64,000 bases of DNA from Pratylenchus scribneri (GCA_030063045.1 JAQSEB010000019.1:1-64000), one strand, 5' to 3'. Shown: positions 26,558-37,630, numbered from the stretch's first letter. Numbers and translations: made by a program. Notes: generated by a model from the letters alone, not told the origin.

Positions 26558-27669
26558 TGCCAGAAAATGATTAAAAGAAGGAAGCTGAAAAAGGAAAACG
26601 AAAGAAATTTGAGAAATTGTGGAAATCAACAAATTTCCACAAAATTTTTGGATTTCGATGGAAATTATTATATTAAATTTATTTGATCACATTATTAAAT
26701 ATTGGATATGTTTCACGCATTTATTTCAAAAATAGAGGAAAGGAATGAAAGAACTTCAAAAAATTAAAATATAGGGTGCATAAAAGTTCTATTACTTTTT
26801 CAATTGAAAATTTTATACTTTAAATTTTATATATTTTTTATTCTCAAAATCAAATTCTCCATGCTTTTTTACCCTTAAATCAAATGAGATATTTTGTTCG
26901 AAAACGTCAAATAAATTAACAAAAGGAAGAAAAATTTTGAAATGGGAATTGTTTTGTTGAATTTGTTTCATTTTCAAATTCAAAGGTTTTTTTGTTGACA
27001 AAAAATTACAATGGAATTGAATAATTCAAATCAAATCGGGAAAATGGAAAATGTCGGCCTTATGATGGGGGAATGATGGCAAATAATACATTTCAATTCT
27101 TTAATGAATTTATGCTTTTTAAATTGGATTTTACTTTTCATTCTTCCTTTTTATGTATTTTTAATTTTTTTTATTTTATGGAAGGCAATTTTTACCCCAT
27201 TTTTTAGCCCCAAGTTATATTTTTTTACTCCAAAAACTAAATTTTAACTTAAATCAGAAGCCGGTTTTAGACCCTACAAACCTTATGCCAATTTGTAGAT
27301 CTCATCGAGAGTCTTATAACAAATAAATTTCGTAGTTTAAATTGAAACTGAGAGAGTAAAAAATTTAAACCATATTTGCAGTTTTTGGTTTTAAACACTA
27401 ATTTTGAACAAAATTTACTGACATTTTATATACCATTTGATGCTTCTCGATGAGATTAACAAAATGGTATAAAGTTTGTAGAGTCGTAACGGTTTATGGT
27501 TTATTAGAATTCAAAAACAACTTTGGGTTAATAAAATATTTGAGTTAAAAATTGGTGGTTAAAAAGATTTTTTCCTTATTTTATTTTATTAATTAAATGA
27601 CATAATTTATCAATTTTTTTACATTAAAAATAGATTCAAAGTATCTTAATTTTTAATACTATTTAAAAA
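26558..27669. other. Intergenic: conserved upstream block plus an M1 foldback relative
   Basis: No gene was supported. From about 27010 to 27150 the sequence matches the upstream block of the other small membrane-protein genes. A diverged M1 foldback element follows at about 27230-27540, with GCCGGTTTTAGACCC, GATCTCATCGAGAG and the inverse CTCGATGAGATTAAC. The element separates the conserved block from the coding start at 27670. Confidence 0.6.
27230..27540. mobile_element. Foldback element family M1, diverged copy
   Basis: Inverted halves share TTTGTAGATCTCATCGAG (near 27292) and CTCGATGAGATTAACAAAA (near 27445), with outer GGTTTTAGACCCTACAAACC and a degraded inverse. The middle has TTTTTGGTTTTAAAC as in the copies in the inverted-repeat arms. 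It is more decayed than the arm copies. It lies upstream of family copy 2. Confidence 0.7.
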
Positions 27670-28336
27670 ATGACAATTATCAAAAATTTACTCTTTGCAT
27701 TGATGATTGTTCCTTTGACATTGGCATCATTTTCCACCGATGGTGTGGATCAGGGAAAGACATGTGCTGAATTTGAGGTAAAAAGGAATTATTTAAATTA
27801 ATTCAACAATGTTTAATTTCATGAAATAAATGTGAAGGATTTCAATGCTCTTTTCCGCAACATATTTGGCGAACAAAGTTGCCCTAAATTGGTATGGAGT
27901 TTGCGGTATTTTTTGAAGAACAATCCAAATTGGCGGAATGCAACGAATCAAATCATTTCCTGTTTTACACTAATAATGGAAAGTTGTGAACAAGGCTTGG
28001 GCCCTCATGATGAAGATGTAAGTATTGAAAAATATTTTTCGAAATTTTCTTAAAATGATTCATTTAAATAAAAATAATATATTTCATGTGAAACCATTAA
28101 TTGAATATATCACTGATTCGTTGGAATGCATGTCTGATGGAGGTAGTGAACTAAAGGAGATGGAGGAAAAGGCACATAGTGCCCACAAATGGATGGTAAT
28201 TTTATTATAAATTCATTCATAAATCAAAACTTTGAATCTCACAAATTAGATTGTGGCCATTGTTTTCATTGTGGCTTTCATCCTGGCATTTGTTGGATTT
28301 TTGGCAATGATCGTCCTTCGCTTTATGCTAAAATGA
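27670..28336 (+). CDS. Small type I membrane protein, family copy 2, with two lost splice acceptors
   Basis: Same layout as copy 1: signal-peptide exon (27670 to about 27777, MTIIKNLLFALMIVPLTLAS), Cys exon (about 27838-28017, FGEQSCPKLVW to GPHDED), exon 3 (about 28088-28194, with LECMSDGGSELKEMEEKAHS) and transmembrane exon (about 28249-28336, IVAIVFIVAFILAFVGFLAM). At exon 2 the acceptor TTTCAG of copy 1 reads TTTCAT (AT at 27821-27822), and exon 3 also reads TTTCAT (28086-28087). For exon 2, a downstream GTGAAG could serve as an in-frame substitute. No substitute is evident for exon 3. All reading frames stay open, so it is either a recent pseudogene or is spliced unusually. Confidence 0.6.
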
Positions 28337-28944
28337 TTGACGGAATAGTCAATTGGATTATCAAAAAAGAGATGATCAAGAATTTTACTGATTTGATATT
28401 TCGATAATTCAATATGTTTTTTATTCACCTTCGATTATATTATTCAGCAAAAGTAAAAAAATGTTTTTTAGCTTTTAAAAATTTTAAAATATTATTCAAA
28501 ATCATCCATTTATTCTTTTTGACATTTTTCATGGAAATCGAAGATTCTTCCATAAGAATAATTAATCAAAAAATTAATTTTATTATTACATCTGAATTTT
28601 TTGCCTTATTTGATTCGAACAAAATGTCAAAAAATTGATGAAAGGAATTGGAAATGGTGATTCTTTTGTTTTGTTTTGTTTCTTTAAATTCAACAATAGT
28701 TTTGTTAACAAAAAATAGTGGAATTGAATGATTCAAATCAAATCGAGAAAATGTCGGTCTTATGATGAATGACGATGACGGCAAATAATGCATTGAAATT
28801 CTTTTATGAATTTATGCCTTTTCAATTGGATTTTACTATTCATTCTTCCTTTTTGTATATTTTTAATTATAAATAATTTTATAGAAGACAATTTTTGCTC
28901 CTACTTTTTATTTTTTAACTCCAACTTTTATTTTTTTACCCTAA

Positions 28945-29250
28945 AAAGTAATTTTTTTTACTTCTAATAAAACAGAACCGTTTTAGACATTAAAACTTCA
29001 TGCCAATTTGTATATCTCATCGAGATGTATCTTTTGGCATATATTTATTTAAATTGATACTGAACAAATTAAACCGTTTAAACCATATTTCCGATTTTTA
29101 GTTTTATCTCTTTAATTTTGTGCCAAAACCTAACATTTTATATAGTTTATAACCATTCGCGATGCGTCTCGATGAGATCTACAAATTAATATATTTCTAG
29201 AGCCTAATTCTAATTTCTAATTTATTAGATGTCAAAAACTACTTTTGGGT
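28945..29250. mobile_element. Foldback element family M1, diverged copy
   Basis: Contains ATCTCATCGAGATGTATC (near 29013) facing GATGCGTCTCGATGAGATC (near 29160), with a GGTTTTAGTTTTATC-like centre and TTTTAACTC/CTACTTTTGGG-like outer parts as in the 27230 copy. It sits between the conserved upstream block (28720-28860) and the start of family copy 3, the same position as the element before copy 2. It may therefore have been duplicated with the gene. Confidence 0.7.
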
Positions 29251-29362
29251 TAAAAATAAAATTTGGAGTAAAAATAAAAAGCGATAAAAAATATTTTTTC
29301 TCATTTCTATTAATCAAATTGCATAATTCTTACATCAAAAATAGATTCAAATATTAAAAGCA

Positions 29363-31286
29363 ATGACTATTATTACAAAATTGCTCATTGCATTGATTAT
29401 TATGCCAATGGCATTGGCATCTTTTTCCACTGACGATGACGATGTGCATATGCATAAAGGAAAAATGTTTGCTGAGGTAATTTGGAATTTTTTTTAATTT
29501 TATTCTTCTTTAATTACATAATATAAATGCGACGGATTTGTATGCTCTTTTCCGCAAAATATTTGGCGAAGGAACTTGCTCTGAAATGATTTACGATGCG
29601 CGGAATTTTGTAGAGCAAATTCCACAATGGCGGTATCTAATAGAAGTAATCATTTCCGAGGTTACAAAATTGATGAAAAAATGTGAAAAAAGATTGGGCC
29701 CTCACGATGAAAATGTAAGTTATGTCAACCTCAACCATCTTTCAATTAATTTTTTGAAATTGAATAAAATTTTCCATGTAAAATAATATTAAAATAATAT
29801 TCTGATTGCTGACGAATGATAATATTCATTGTTAATTGAGTCTTAGATTCACTAAATTAATTATTTTAATAAATATTTCCAATTAAAATTTTAATATTTT
29901 TGTCCAAATTTCAGGTTAAACAATTATTTGAATATATCAATGATCTGATGGAATGCGTTCCTGCAGGCCACCGTCCAAAAATATGGATGGTAAATTTTTT
30001 TAAATTATATCAACACATAAAATTACAAAAATTTAAATTATCTAAATTCTTTCCATTGTATTCCAAGTTGCTTTTATTAAGAAAAATAAAAATCCTTTCA
30101 TTTAGAAATTAAATGTGAAAAATTTGGATGCTCTTTTGAACAGCAAAATCGACGATGAACAAAATTGCACTGCAACCATTGAGGTTGCGCGGGAATTTTT
30201 GGAGGAATTACCAGATTGGCGGAATGTAATGAATCAAGAAATTTCCGACGATACCAAAAAAATGGAAAAATGTGAACAAATCTTAGGCCCTCATGATGAA
30301 GATGTAAGTATTGTTTATTATAATTTTATGGAAAATATAAATACTTTTTTCACTAAAATTTTCTAAATGATTCATTTTATTATGATAATGTAATTTTATG
30401 GTATTTTTCTTTTATGAAAAAAAATATTTTAATTAATTTTGAAGGATGAACTATTTCGAGTTTCATTTATTTTCATTCATTTTATAATTTTAAAATTGTT
30501 TATAAATTTCAGGTGAGACCATTAATTGAATTTATCACTGATTCGTTGGAATGCATGAATAACCGTACTAACAAATCGGGACAAACCATTTCGGCTCCAG
30601 GTGAGCCACAGTTTTACAAAATCAATTAGATTTTCTTTTATTTCATTTTATAGCCAAATAAGTATATTTGTATCTAATAATATATGTTTTTTAAGTAATT
30701 TTGGCCAATTTATAATCATAAATAAATTAAAAATATTTCGAAATAATTTTTTTAATTTATGACAATAAATTGGGCGTAAAAATTATAATTTTATAATGTA
30801 CAATTTACCATTGGTTTATTCAGCATTTTGGTCTATAAAATAGAGTTCTCCAAAGTCGGTTTCAGTTTAAGAAATTCGATGAAATTTAAAACTGAAATTT
30901 GGATATTCTTAGAAACGAAAAATCGGAGAAGCCGAAAATTGATATTTTAAAAACTGAAAATCGGAATTTACGAAAATAATTAAACTCGACCTTGGATGAC
31001 TCTAATGACCTTACTGAAATATACTCTTGATAAAAGATAATCCTAATCGGCTCATATAATCTGCTGAATTTTAACTTTTGCTCGAAAAATTTTCAGCAGG
31101 CATTGAAATGAAGGAGATGGAGGAAATGGCACAAAGCGCCCACAAATGGATGGTAATTTTATTAAAATTTTCAATCAATCAAAAATGAGCCACTCTCAGA
31201 TTGTTGCCATCGTTTTCATTGTCGCTTTCATCCTGGCATTTGTTGGATTTTTGGCAATGATCGTCCTTCGCATTATGCTAAAATGA
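29363..31286 (+). CDS. Small type I membrane protein, family copies 3+4, apparent two-module fusion
   Basis: Order of exons: signal peptide (29363 to about 29475, ITKLLIALIIMPMALASFS); Cys module (about 29522-29714); linker exon (about 29914-29988, VKQLFEYINDLMECVPAG); a second Cys module (about 30107-30303, NVKNLDALLNSKIDDEQNC); its linker (30513 to about 30600); a short exon (about 31100-31153, EMKEMEEMAQSAHKWM); and the transmembrane exon (about 31201-31286). The second module has no signal-peptide exon and the first has no transmembrane exon, and the phases (all 0) allow them to be one protein. The first Cys exon has lost its acceptor (TTACAT instead of TTTCAG, AT at 29518-29519). Skipping it would keep frame. 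Function unknown. Confidence 0.6.
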
Positions 31287-32508
31287 TTGACGGAATGGTC
31301 AATTGGATTATCAAAAAGAAATTAAACAAGAAATTCTGATTTGATATTTAGATAAATTCAATATTTCTTTTATTCATTTTTGAAATTCAATAAAAGAACA
31401 AATTTTTTTTCTGATTTTTAAAATATTACAAAACGTCATCAATTTATTTTAGAATTCTAACATTTTTGATAGAAAATTGAAATTTAAATTAAAAAAAAAG
31501 GAAAAAGTTGTCTTCGAATGGAATGCAAGTTTAACGAATAAATTTATTGATGTAATGACGCGATTTTCAGAAACCTTTATAATACCGCTAGATTTCTATA
31601 CTCCGAAGTCCGAAGTCCGATCGGAAAATCGCGCCATTTCGGAAAAAGCTCCTCCACCATTTTATCGAAATGGAACAGAAAAAGAATTTGGGACTATTTT
31701 CAAAAATATTAAAAATAATTTGCAATGAAAATGCCATAATTCATCATGTTCGAAATCCACATGAAAATTTCGATCAATTATTATGATTTATGAATAATTT
31801 AATATTCAATTCTATTTGAAAAATATTATATTACTTTATTATCAAAAAATTGACTTAATTCCTAATTGAGAGTCTTGACGATACGAAATTAATCCAAAAA
31901 TTTAATTTATTATTCGTTCTAAATATTTTCATTTTTCCATATTTTCTTCAAACAAATCGTCGAAAAAAAATGAAGAAGGAAAAGGAATTTGAAATTGTGG
32001 ATTGTTTTGGTCCATTTTTTCCTCTAAATTCAAGGATGACATTTTGTTAAGAAAAAAATAACATTTGAATTGAGTGATTCAAACAAATTCAAATCGGGAA
32101 ATGTCGGTTTTAGGTTCAGCCTGTAAACAATTCATCATCAAATGTTTATATTCTCTGTGTTTTATATAGATAGCCTTTTGCCTTTTACATAAAAATTTAT
32201 GTTTTCCATTTTTGAATCCTTACCTTATTTACCATTTTCTAGTCATTCTTCCTTTGGAATTTCAAATTATTTTTTCATCTTATAATTACTTAATTTTTAA
32301 TAATTTCCAATTCGATTCGATATCATTTATGAATATATTGTAATAATAATTTAAAAGAAAATTTTTGAGTGCAAGATCAAAGTGTAACCAAGAATTTACT
32401 TAACAAAAAACAATTAATATTTCTCTAAAATTTTTTAAAAATTCATTCAAGAAAGTGTTATCATCCTCATAAATAATTCCTCTCAAAATTTTAAAATTAA
32501 AACAATCA
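31287..32508. other. Intergenic before family copy 5
   Basis: AT-rich, with an 83-codon open stretch at 31477-31728 that has no supporting feature. From about 32060 the upstream block of the small membrane-protein family is recognisable (GAATTGAGTGATTCAAAC, CGGGAAATGTCGG, CATTCTTCCT), although more diverged than the others. No foldback element M1 is present here. Confidence 0.5.
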
Positions 32509-33691
32509 ATGATTATTGGCACAAAATTATTCATTCCGTTGATGATTATGATTATGCCTTTGACATTGGCATTGGAATCATTTTCCCTTGACGGCGTGAA
32601 TAAGGAAGGAATGTTTGATGAATATGGGGTAAATATGAATTTTTTAGCTTTAAATTTCATCTCCCTTCCGATCAGAATTTAAATTTGACAAATTTGGATG
32701 CTGTTTTGAACAATGAAAACCTTGTCCAACAAATTTGCCCTAAAATGGTTGGCGATTTACGGGAAATGCTGGTGAAATACCCAAATTGGCGTAATAAAAC
32801 GGATCAAATCATTTCCATCACTACAAAATTGATGGGAAAATGTGAACAAGGTTTGGGCCCTCATGATAAAGATGTAAGTAAATTGGAAATTGATTTATGG
32901 AAATTGGAAAGTGTTATTTTTCTACCACTTTTCAAAAACACATAAAATAGCACTTCAAAAGGCACAATCAAATAATTTTTGAAAATCCATACAAAAAAAA
33001 ACTTTCGAGTCGATTAAATAAAATGAAAACAAAAAATTTGACAATGAAAAATTAATAAATATATCAAATTAAAATTTTAATATTTTTTTTTTCAAATTTC
33101 CGGTGAAAACATTTTTTGAATATATCAATGATACACTGGAATGCATGTCTCCTGGCCGTTTCAACAAATCGGAACATACCATTTCGGTTCCAGGCAAGCC
33201 TCAATTTTCAAAATCAATTAGGATTTTCTTTGTAGTGTAATTTATAACAATTTATTTTTATCCAATTGTACATTGTTCATTCAGATCTGATATCCTCTAA
33301 AGTTTGGTGAAATTATGATCATTCAAAAATTTGAAAAAATCTCGAAACAACTTTTTTTTTAATTTATCGAAATATTTTATAAATTCCGAATGAACATTTC
33401 CTAGGGCATTTTAAGCTCTCTAAAATATAATGCAGATAATCCTAATTGATTCATTATCTAGCTACTTAATTTTAACTTCTGATTTCTAAATTTTCAGTGA
33501 GCAAAATGAAGGAGATGGAGGCAATGGCACAAAATGTTCACAAATGGATGGTAATTTTATTATAATATCATCATAAATAAAAATATTGAATTTAAAAGAT
33601 TGTTGCCATCGTTTTCATTGTTGCTTTCATCCTGGCATTGGCATTTGCTGGATTTTTGGCAATGATCGCCCTTCGCAATATGAAAAAATGA
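32509..33691 (+). CDS. Small type I membrane protein, family copy 5
   Basis: Exons: 32509 to about 32629 (signal peptide with IPLMIMIMPLTLALESFSLD); about 32677-32875 (NLTNLDAVLNNENLVQQICP to GPHDKD); about 33103-33193 (FFEYINDTLECMSPGRFNKS); about 33499-33549 (KMKEMEAMAQNVHKWM); and about 33600-33691 (transmembrane helix IVAIVFIVAFILALAFAGFL, tail RNMKK, TGA at 33689-33691). The third exon's acceptor reads TTTCCG where copy 1 has TACAG (CG at 33101-33102), so normal splicing into it should fail. The other acceptors keep AG. All frames stay open. It is a functional gene with an altered splice, or a recent pseudogene. Confidence 0.6.
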
Positions 33692-34261
33692 TGGGCAGAT
33701 GGATATTTATAATTTGGAATTTTGGATATCAAAAAAAATAATAAATTTTATTTTGATATTTGATAAATTCGAGATGTTATTCACTTTCAAAAATGAAATA
33801 ATTCAGTTAAATAAAAATGTTAAATTTATTTTTTAGCGTGAAATTTATTTTTGAATTCTGCCAATTTTCATGGAAAACAGAAATTTAAAAAATTAAATAA
33901 CATGAAAAAAAATTAAATTAAAAATGCGCTGAATGTGATTTAACAAATGCGTGCAAATTTATTTACTGCACTGATTGAAATAATGTAAAACCAAAATGAA
34001 CACAAAAAATGCACCAAGAAATCAATAAATGCCTAATTATGAAGTAAAATTAAGGAAATATTACCCTTTTCCATCGTTATAAAATATTTAATTACCATTT
34101 TCCATGTTAAGTTGAAAATTAAAAAAAATATTGTATAAACTGTTTAAAAGCTTTTAAATTCACGATTAAATTTAAGCTTATAGATTCATCAACAAATTTA
34201 TTCCAATTTTTAAATAGTATATTTTATTTTCGCCAATTTGTAAGATATATTTTTCCTTTCT

Positions 34262-36016
34262 TCAGTACTTGTAGCCACAAACATAGAAATCCTTGTTGTA
34301 ACGAGTTTCTCCAGGCTAAATAAAATAAATTAAAATCTAATCTTTTTTGGTTGTTAAAATTCTACCTTATACCAATAACAATGTTCTTGCCGGTGTTGAT
34401 TGCACTTTTCTTGGGTCATTTGATTTAAACATATTGGTTTAGCGTTGTCACATTTTGGAACGACGCCGGGTTGTTGCTGAATTTTTAAAATTTAAATAAA
34501 AATTAGGTACTTTTCGGCTTTGCGAGACCAACACCAAAAACTATGTCACATCCTTGATCTAATTTTTTCATGTAAAACACGAATCTAACATTGTTTTTGT
34601 CATATCGCCATCTTGGTAAAATAATGTCAAGCTTACATTAAAATGCCAAAGGCTGATCAAGGATAATTTTCAAAAAAATTACCAAAGCAAAATTCGAGAA
34701 GGTAAATTTCCAAAGTAAAATTCGGACGGTGACTGCTGATTATCAAAGTAAATTTCCAAAGTAAAATTCGGACGGTGACTGCTGATTATCAAAGTAAATT
34801 TCCAAAGTAAAATTCGGACGGTGACTGCTGATTATCAAAGTAAATTTCCAAAGTAAAATTCGGACGGTGACTGCTGATTATCAAAGTAAATTCCCAAAGT
34901 AAAATTCGGACGGTGACTGCTGATTATCAAAGTAAATTCCCAAAGTAAAATTCGGACGGTGTCTGCTGATTACCAAAGTAAATTCCCAAAGTAAAATTCG
35001 GACGGTGACTACTCATTACCAAAGTAAATTCCCAAAGTAAAATTCGGACGTTGACTGCTGATTATCAAAGTAAATTCCCAGAGTAAAATTCGGAAGGGAC
35101 TGCTCATTACCAAAGTAAATTCCCAGAGTAAAATTCGGAAGGGACTGCTCATTACCAAAGTAAATTCCCAGAGTAAAATTCGGAAGGGACTGCTCATTAC
35201 CAAAGTAAATTCCCAGAGTAAAATTCGGAAGGGACTGCTCATTACCAAAGTAAATTCCCAGAGTAAAATTCGGAAGGGACTGCTCATTACCAAAGTAATT
35301 CTTTAGAATATTATATCTCAATTCTCAATTGACGATTCTCTGATAGTTGAATCGCATGGTATTATTTTTTTAGGAAATTTTACAATATGTTTATATTAAC
35401 AGTCGAAATATATCAAGAGAAATATTTTTTTGACCTAAAATTGCCAATAATGGAATATTGACTAATAAAAATTGTATCATGGATTCTGCTCTCCGCAATT
35501 TACCTATAATATGGCTAATATGACTAAAAATTTTCACAAAAATGTCATTGGACCCCTGGCATTTCCACAGTAAAAGTCGGCATTATCTTACCAAGATGGA
35601 TAGATATACCAAAATATATGTAAAATTCGTGTTCTATACACAAAATTATCCCTTGATAATTGTTGGTTGGGGTGTCCACAAAACCGAAGAGTACTAAAAT
35701 ATTATCCCCAATAAAACAAATTTACATCATCCCAAAAACAAAATGGACGAGGGCAATTAATATCGGTGTATCTCTGGCAAAAGAAGTCGCCAATTCCGAC
35801 CCAATTCCATAGGCATTCAACATTTTGGTACCAATGGCACCAACTGTCCACCACTCTCCCCGGTATTATTTGGGACATACAATCATGTTTATTGGTAAAA
35901 TGAGGACAATTTGGTGGTTCCGGCTCCTTTGGCCCTGCTGATAAAAAGGAGGCCCAGCAAAGTTGGATGTTAATTATGAGTAAAATTAGAATGAATATTG
36001 GAAAGGACGAAAGCAT
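34262..36016 (-). CDS. Cys/Trp-rich small secreted protein, copy 1
   Basis: Three exons on the minus strand: 36016-35726 (signal peptide FPIFILILLIINIQLCWAS, then a mature part with NCPHF, CMSQ, SWCHWY, VECLWNW, FFCQ, NCPRPFCFWDD); about 34486-34381 (KCDNAKPICLNQMTQEKC to HCYWYK); and about 34320-34262 (RYNKDFYVCGYKY, TGA at 34262-34264). About 150 residues with a dozen Cys, so probably a disulfide-rich secreted protein. Its paralogue at 37915-38429 shares the exon phases and Cys pattern. Secreted Cys-rich small proteins in plant-parasitic nematodes are often effectors, but nothing here shows that role. The 1.2-kb first intron is swollen by an element with a minisatellite. Confidence 0.8.
34507..35694. 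mobile_element. Inverted-repeat element filling an intron, carrying a minisatellite
   Basis: The ends are inverted: GTACTTTTCGGCTTTGCGAG at the left and, read from the right, GTACTCTTCGGTTTTGTGGA. Similarity continues inward for over 100 bases through CCATCTTGGTAA (near 34608) and its inverse TTACCAAGATGG (near 35588). The centre is a tandem array. No transposase frame. It lies within the first intron of the Cys/Trp-rich gene, and the paralogue at 38 kb lacks it (its intron is about 30 bases). Target duplication not clear. Confidence 0.8.
34705..35300. repeat. About 46-bp minisatellite with two unit types
   Basis: Roughly thirteen tandem units with core AAAGTAAAATTCGGACGGTG. From about 35050 on, the units shift to a shorter version with AAAATTCGGAAGGGACTGCT and CCCAGAGT in place of CCAAAGT. 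The change of unit type along the array indicates at least two rounds of amplification. The array gives long open frames on the minus strand (repeats of a 16-residue block), which are artefacts of the repeat. Confidence 0.93.
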
Positions 36017-36442
36017 TTTTTCCTTTATTTGGAATGGAATTTTTATTGAAATTTAAGATTTAAAATGTGATTTATTTTGGAATTTTACTTATGCTTTAAA
36101 TAAAATTAGAAATATTTTAAATATTGGCTGACAAATGGCTTTCAATAAAAAAGACATTTAAAAATGAATAAAATTAAAAATGTAATGGCTCTGAATGCCC
36201 AAAATAAATTCAATTTAAAATTGAATTTTAATTCCTTATTTTTAATAAATTCCATTTTCTATTTTTAGATAAAAATATTTTTTAAAACTTTTGACATTCA
36301 TAAAAAAAGGCCTTCGCAAATTTAAAAATTAAAGAATTCATAGATACCCTGAAAGAAGCAGAATTTTTTATATTTTATACTCATTTAACAATACATTTTT
36401 AGGCGTCATTTTTATGCCAAGCTGGCGTATCAATCTGAAGCT
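36017..36442. other. Upstream region of Cys/Trp-rich gene copy 1
   Basis: AT-rich, with no gene seen. It presumably carries the promoter of the minus-strand gene that starts at 36016. A related stretch (TTTTATTGAAATTTAAGATT and following) appears above copy 2 near 38440-38640, so some upstream sequence was duplicated with the gene. Confidence 0.45.
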
Positions 36443-36922
36443 AGGGTTCAGCGGTACCGCAGTACCGGTCGGTACTGGTACCGAAGTACCGGCCTTTGGC
36501 CAGTACCGGTACCGACATCGGTACTACCGGTACCGTTTTTTCAACTCGGTACTAGTCGGTACTGACAAGCACCCCCTAAAATGGCATTTTTGGCCAAATT
36601 TTTTATTTTTTTTTAAATTTTTTTTCTTTAAAATGAAATTTTCAGTCAAATTTAAATCTTTTATGAAGCTATTTTTTATTTCTCTGTATCAAAAATTTTT
36701 GATTTTTGAAAGAAAAAAAATTGATTTTTTAAAAATTTTTACGATTTTTTACCATTTTTTCTCCAGTACCGTCAGTACCGACTAGTACCGGTACCGACCG
36801 GTGCCGAATACCGGTACCGGGTACCGATCCTAAACCCAGTACCGGTACCGAATACCGAGTAGGCTGGTACCGGCAAGTACCGGTACCGATTTTGGTCCAA
36901 AGTACCGGTACCGCTGAACCCT
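36443..36922. mobile_element. GGTACC-rich foldback element
   Basis: Perfect 17-bp terminal inverted repeats: AGGGTTCAGCGGTACCG at 36443 and CGGTACCGCTGAACCCT ending at 36922. Inside each end are dense arrays of GGTACCG, CAGTACCGG and GTCGGTAC words on both strands, around an AT-rich centre. The arrays are self-complementary at many registers. No coding capacity. Flanks (CTGAAGCT and TCTGAACT) resemble each other but are not a clean target duplication. Confidence 0.85.
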
Positions 36923-37149
36923 TCTGAACTTTGAGAAGAATACATAAATGACGATTTTGAAATGATAAACCTTTCCCGTAAAACAAAATGCAGGAAAATT
37001 AATATAATTCGATTAAACCACATTGAAAATAACATCCCACACTTATTGCTTAATTTATTTTTCTTATAGGTATATTGTCAATTAAAAATGTTGATGAAAT
37101 TTATGTTTTAAATTTTGGTTTATTTGGGACTTTACTTATGCTTTAAATA

Positions 37150-37480
37150 AAATTTTTCATATTTCACTGGTATACAATTCCTAAAGCATTCACTGGGTAT
37201 ACAATTCCTAAAGCATTCACTGGGTAGACTCTTTTATCGGTCCAAACCATGACAAATTATATACCAATCGATGCGTCTCGATGAGATCTACAAAATGTTA
37301 TAAGGTTTGTGAAGTCTAAAGCCACTTTCTGATTAATTATAAGCCGAAAACGCTCACATTTGCAGAATTGTGGAATTGACCACATTTGCATAGCCTTTTG
37401 TCTATTGTGGAATCGACCCCGCACGTTCCTAAAGCATTCACTGGGTAGACAATTCCTAAAGCATTCACTGGTATACAATC
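37150..37480. repeat. Tandem ATTCACTGGGTA repeats around an M1 fragment
   Basis: Several copies of AATTCCTAAAGCATTCACTG (near 37188, 37207, 37432 and 37449) flank a piece of the M1 foldback family: CCAATCGATGCGTCTCGATG near 37264, GAAAACGCTCACATTTGCAG near 37346. Only the right half of M1 is present. The repeat copies on both sides suggest that the fragment was captured into, or duplicated, a short repeat. Confidence 0.65.
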
Positions 37481-37486
37481 ATCCTT

Positions 37487-37630
37487 AAAAAGGGCAAATA
37501 GGCGCAATTAAATTGGGGCAAATAGGCGGAATTAAATTGGGGCAAATAGGTGGAATTAAAATGGGGCAAATAGGCGGAATTAAATTGGGGCAAATAGGCG
37601 GAATTTGGGGTAAACAGGCGGAATTTCTAG
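37487..37630. repeat. About 26-bp minisatellite
   Basis: Five to six tandem copies of a unit with core GGGGCAAATAGGCGGAATTA. Units vary at single bases, and the last ones are shortened. No gene. It lies between the M1 fragment and the 3' end of Cys/Trp-rich gene copy 2. Confidence 0.85.

Noticed and set aside
31477..31728. 83-codon open frame after family copy 4
   Set aside because: No splice partner, signal peptide, paralogue or motif; contains a short direct repeat and lies in an otherwise noncoding spacer.
34705..35300. Regular spaced repeats considered as a CRISPR array
   Set aside because: Units are contiguous tandem repeats without unique spacers, and the surrounding genes are eukaryotic with introns.
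35009..35321. Two overlapping open frames on the minus strand made of a repeated 16-residue block
   Set aside because: They coincide exactly with the 46-bp minisatellite inside an intron element; the open frame is a by-product of the repeat period.
36443..36922. Eight-base flanks of the GGTACC-rich element tested as a target duplication
   Set aside because: CTGAAGCT and TCTGAACT are similar only when shifted; not a clean duplication, so none is claimed.
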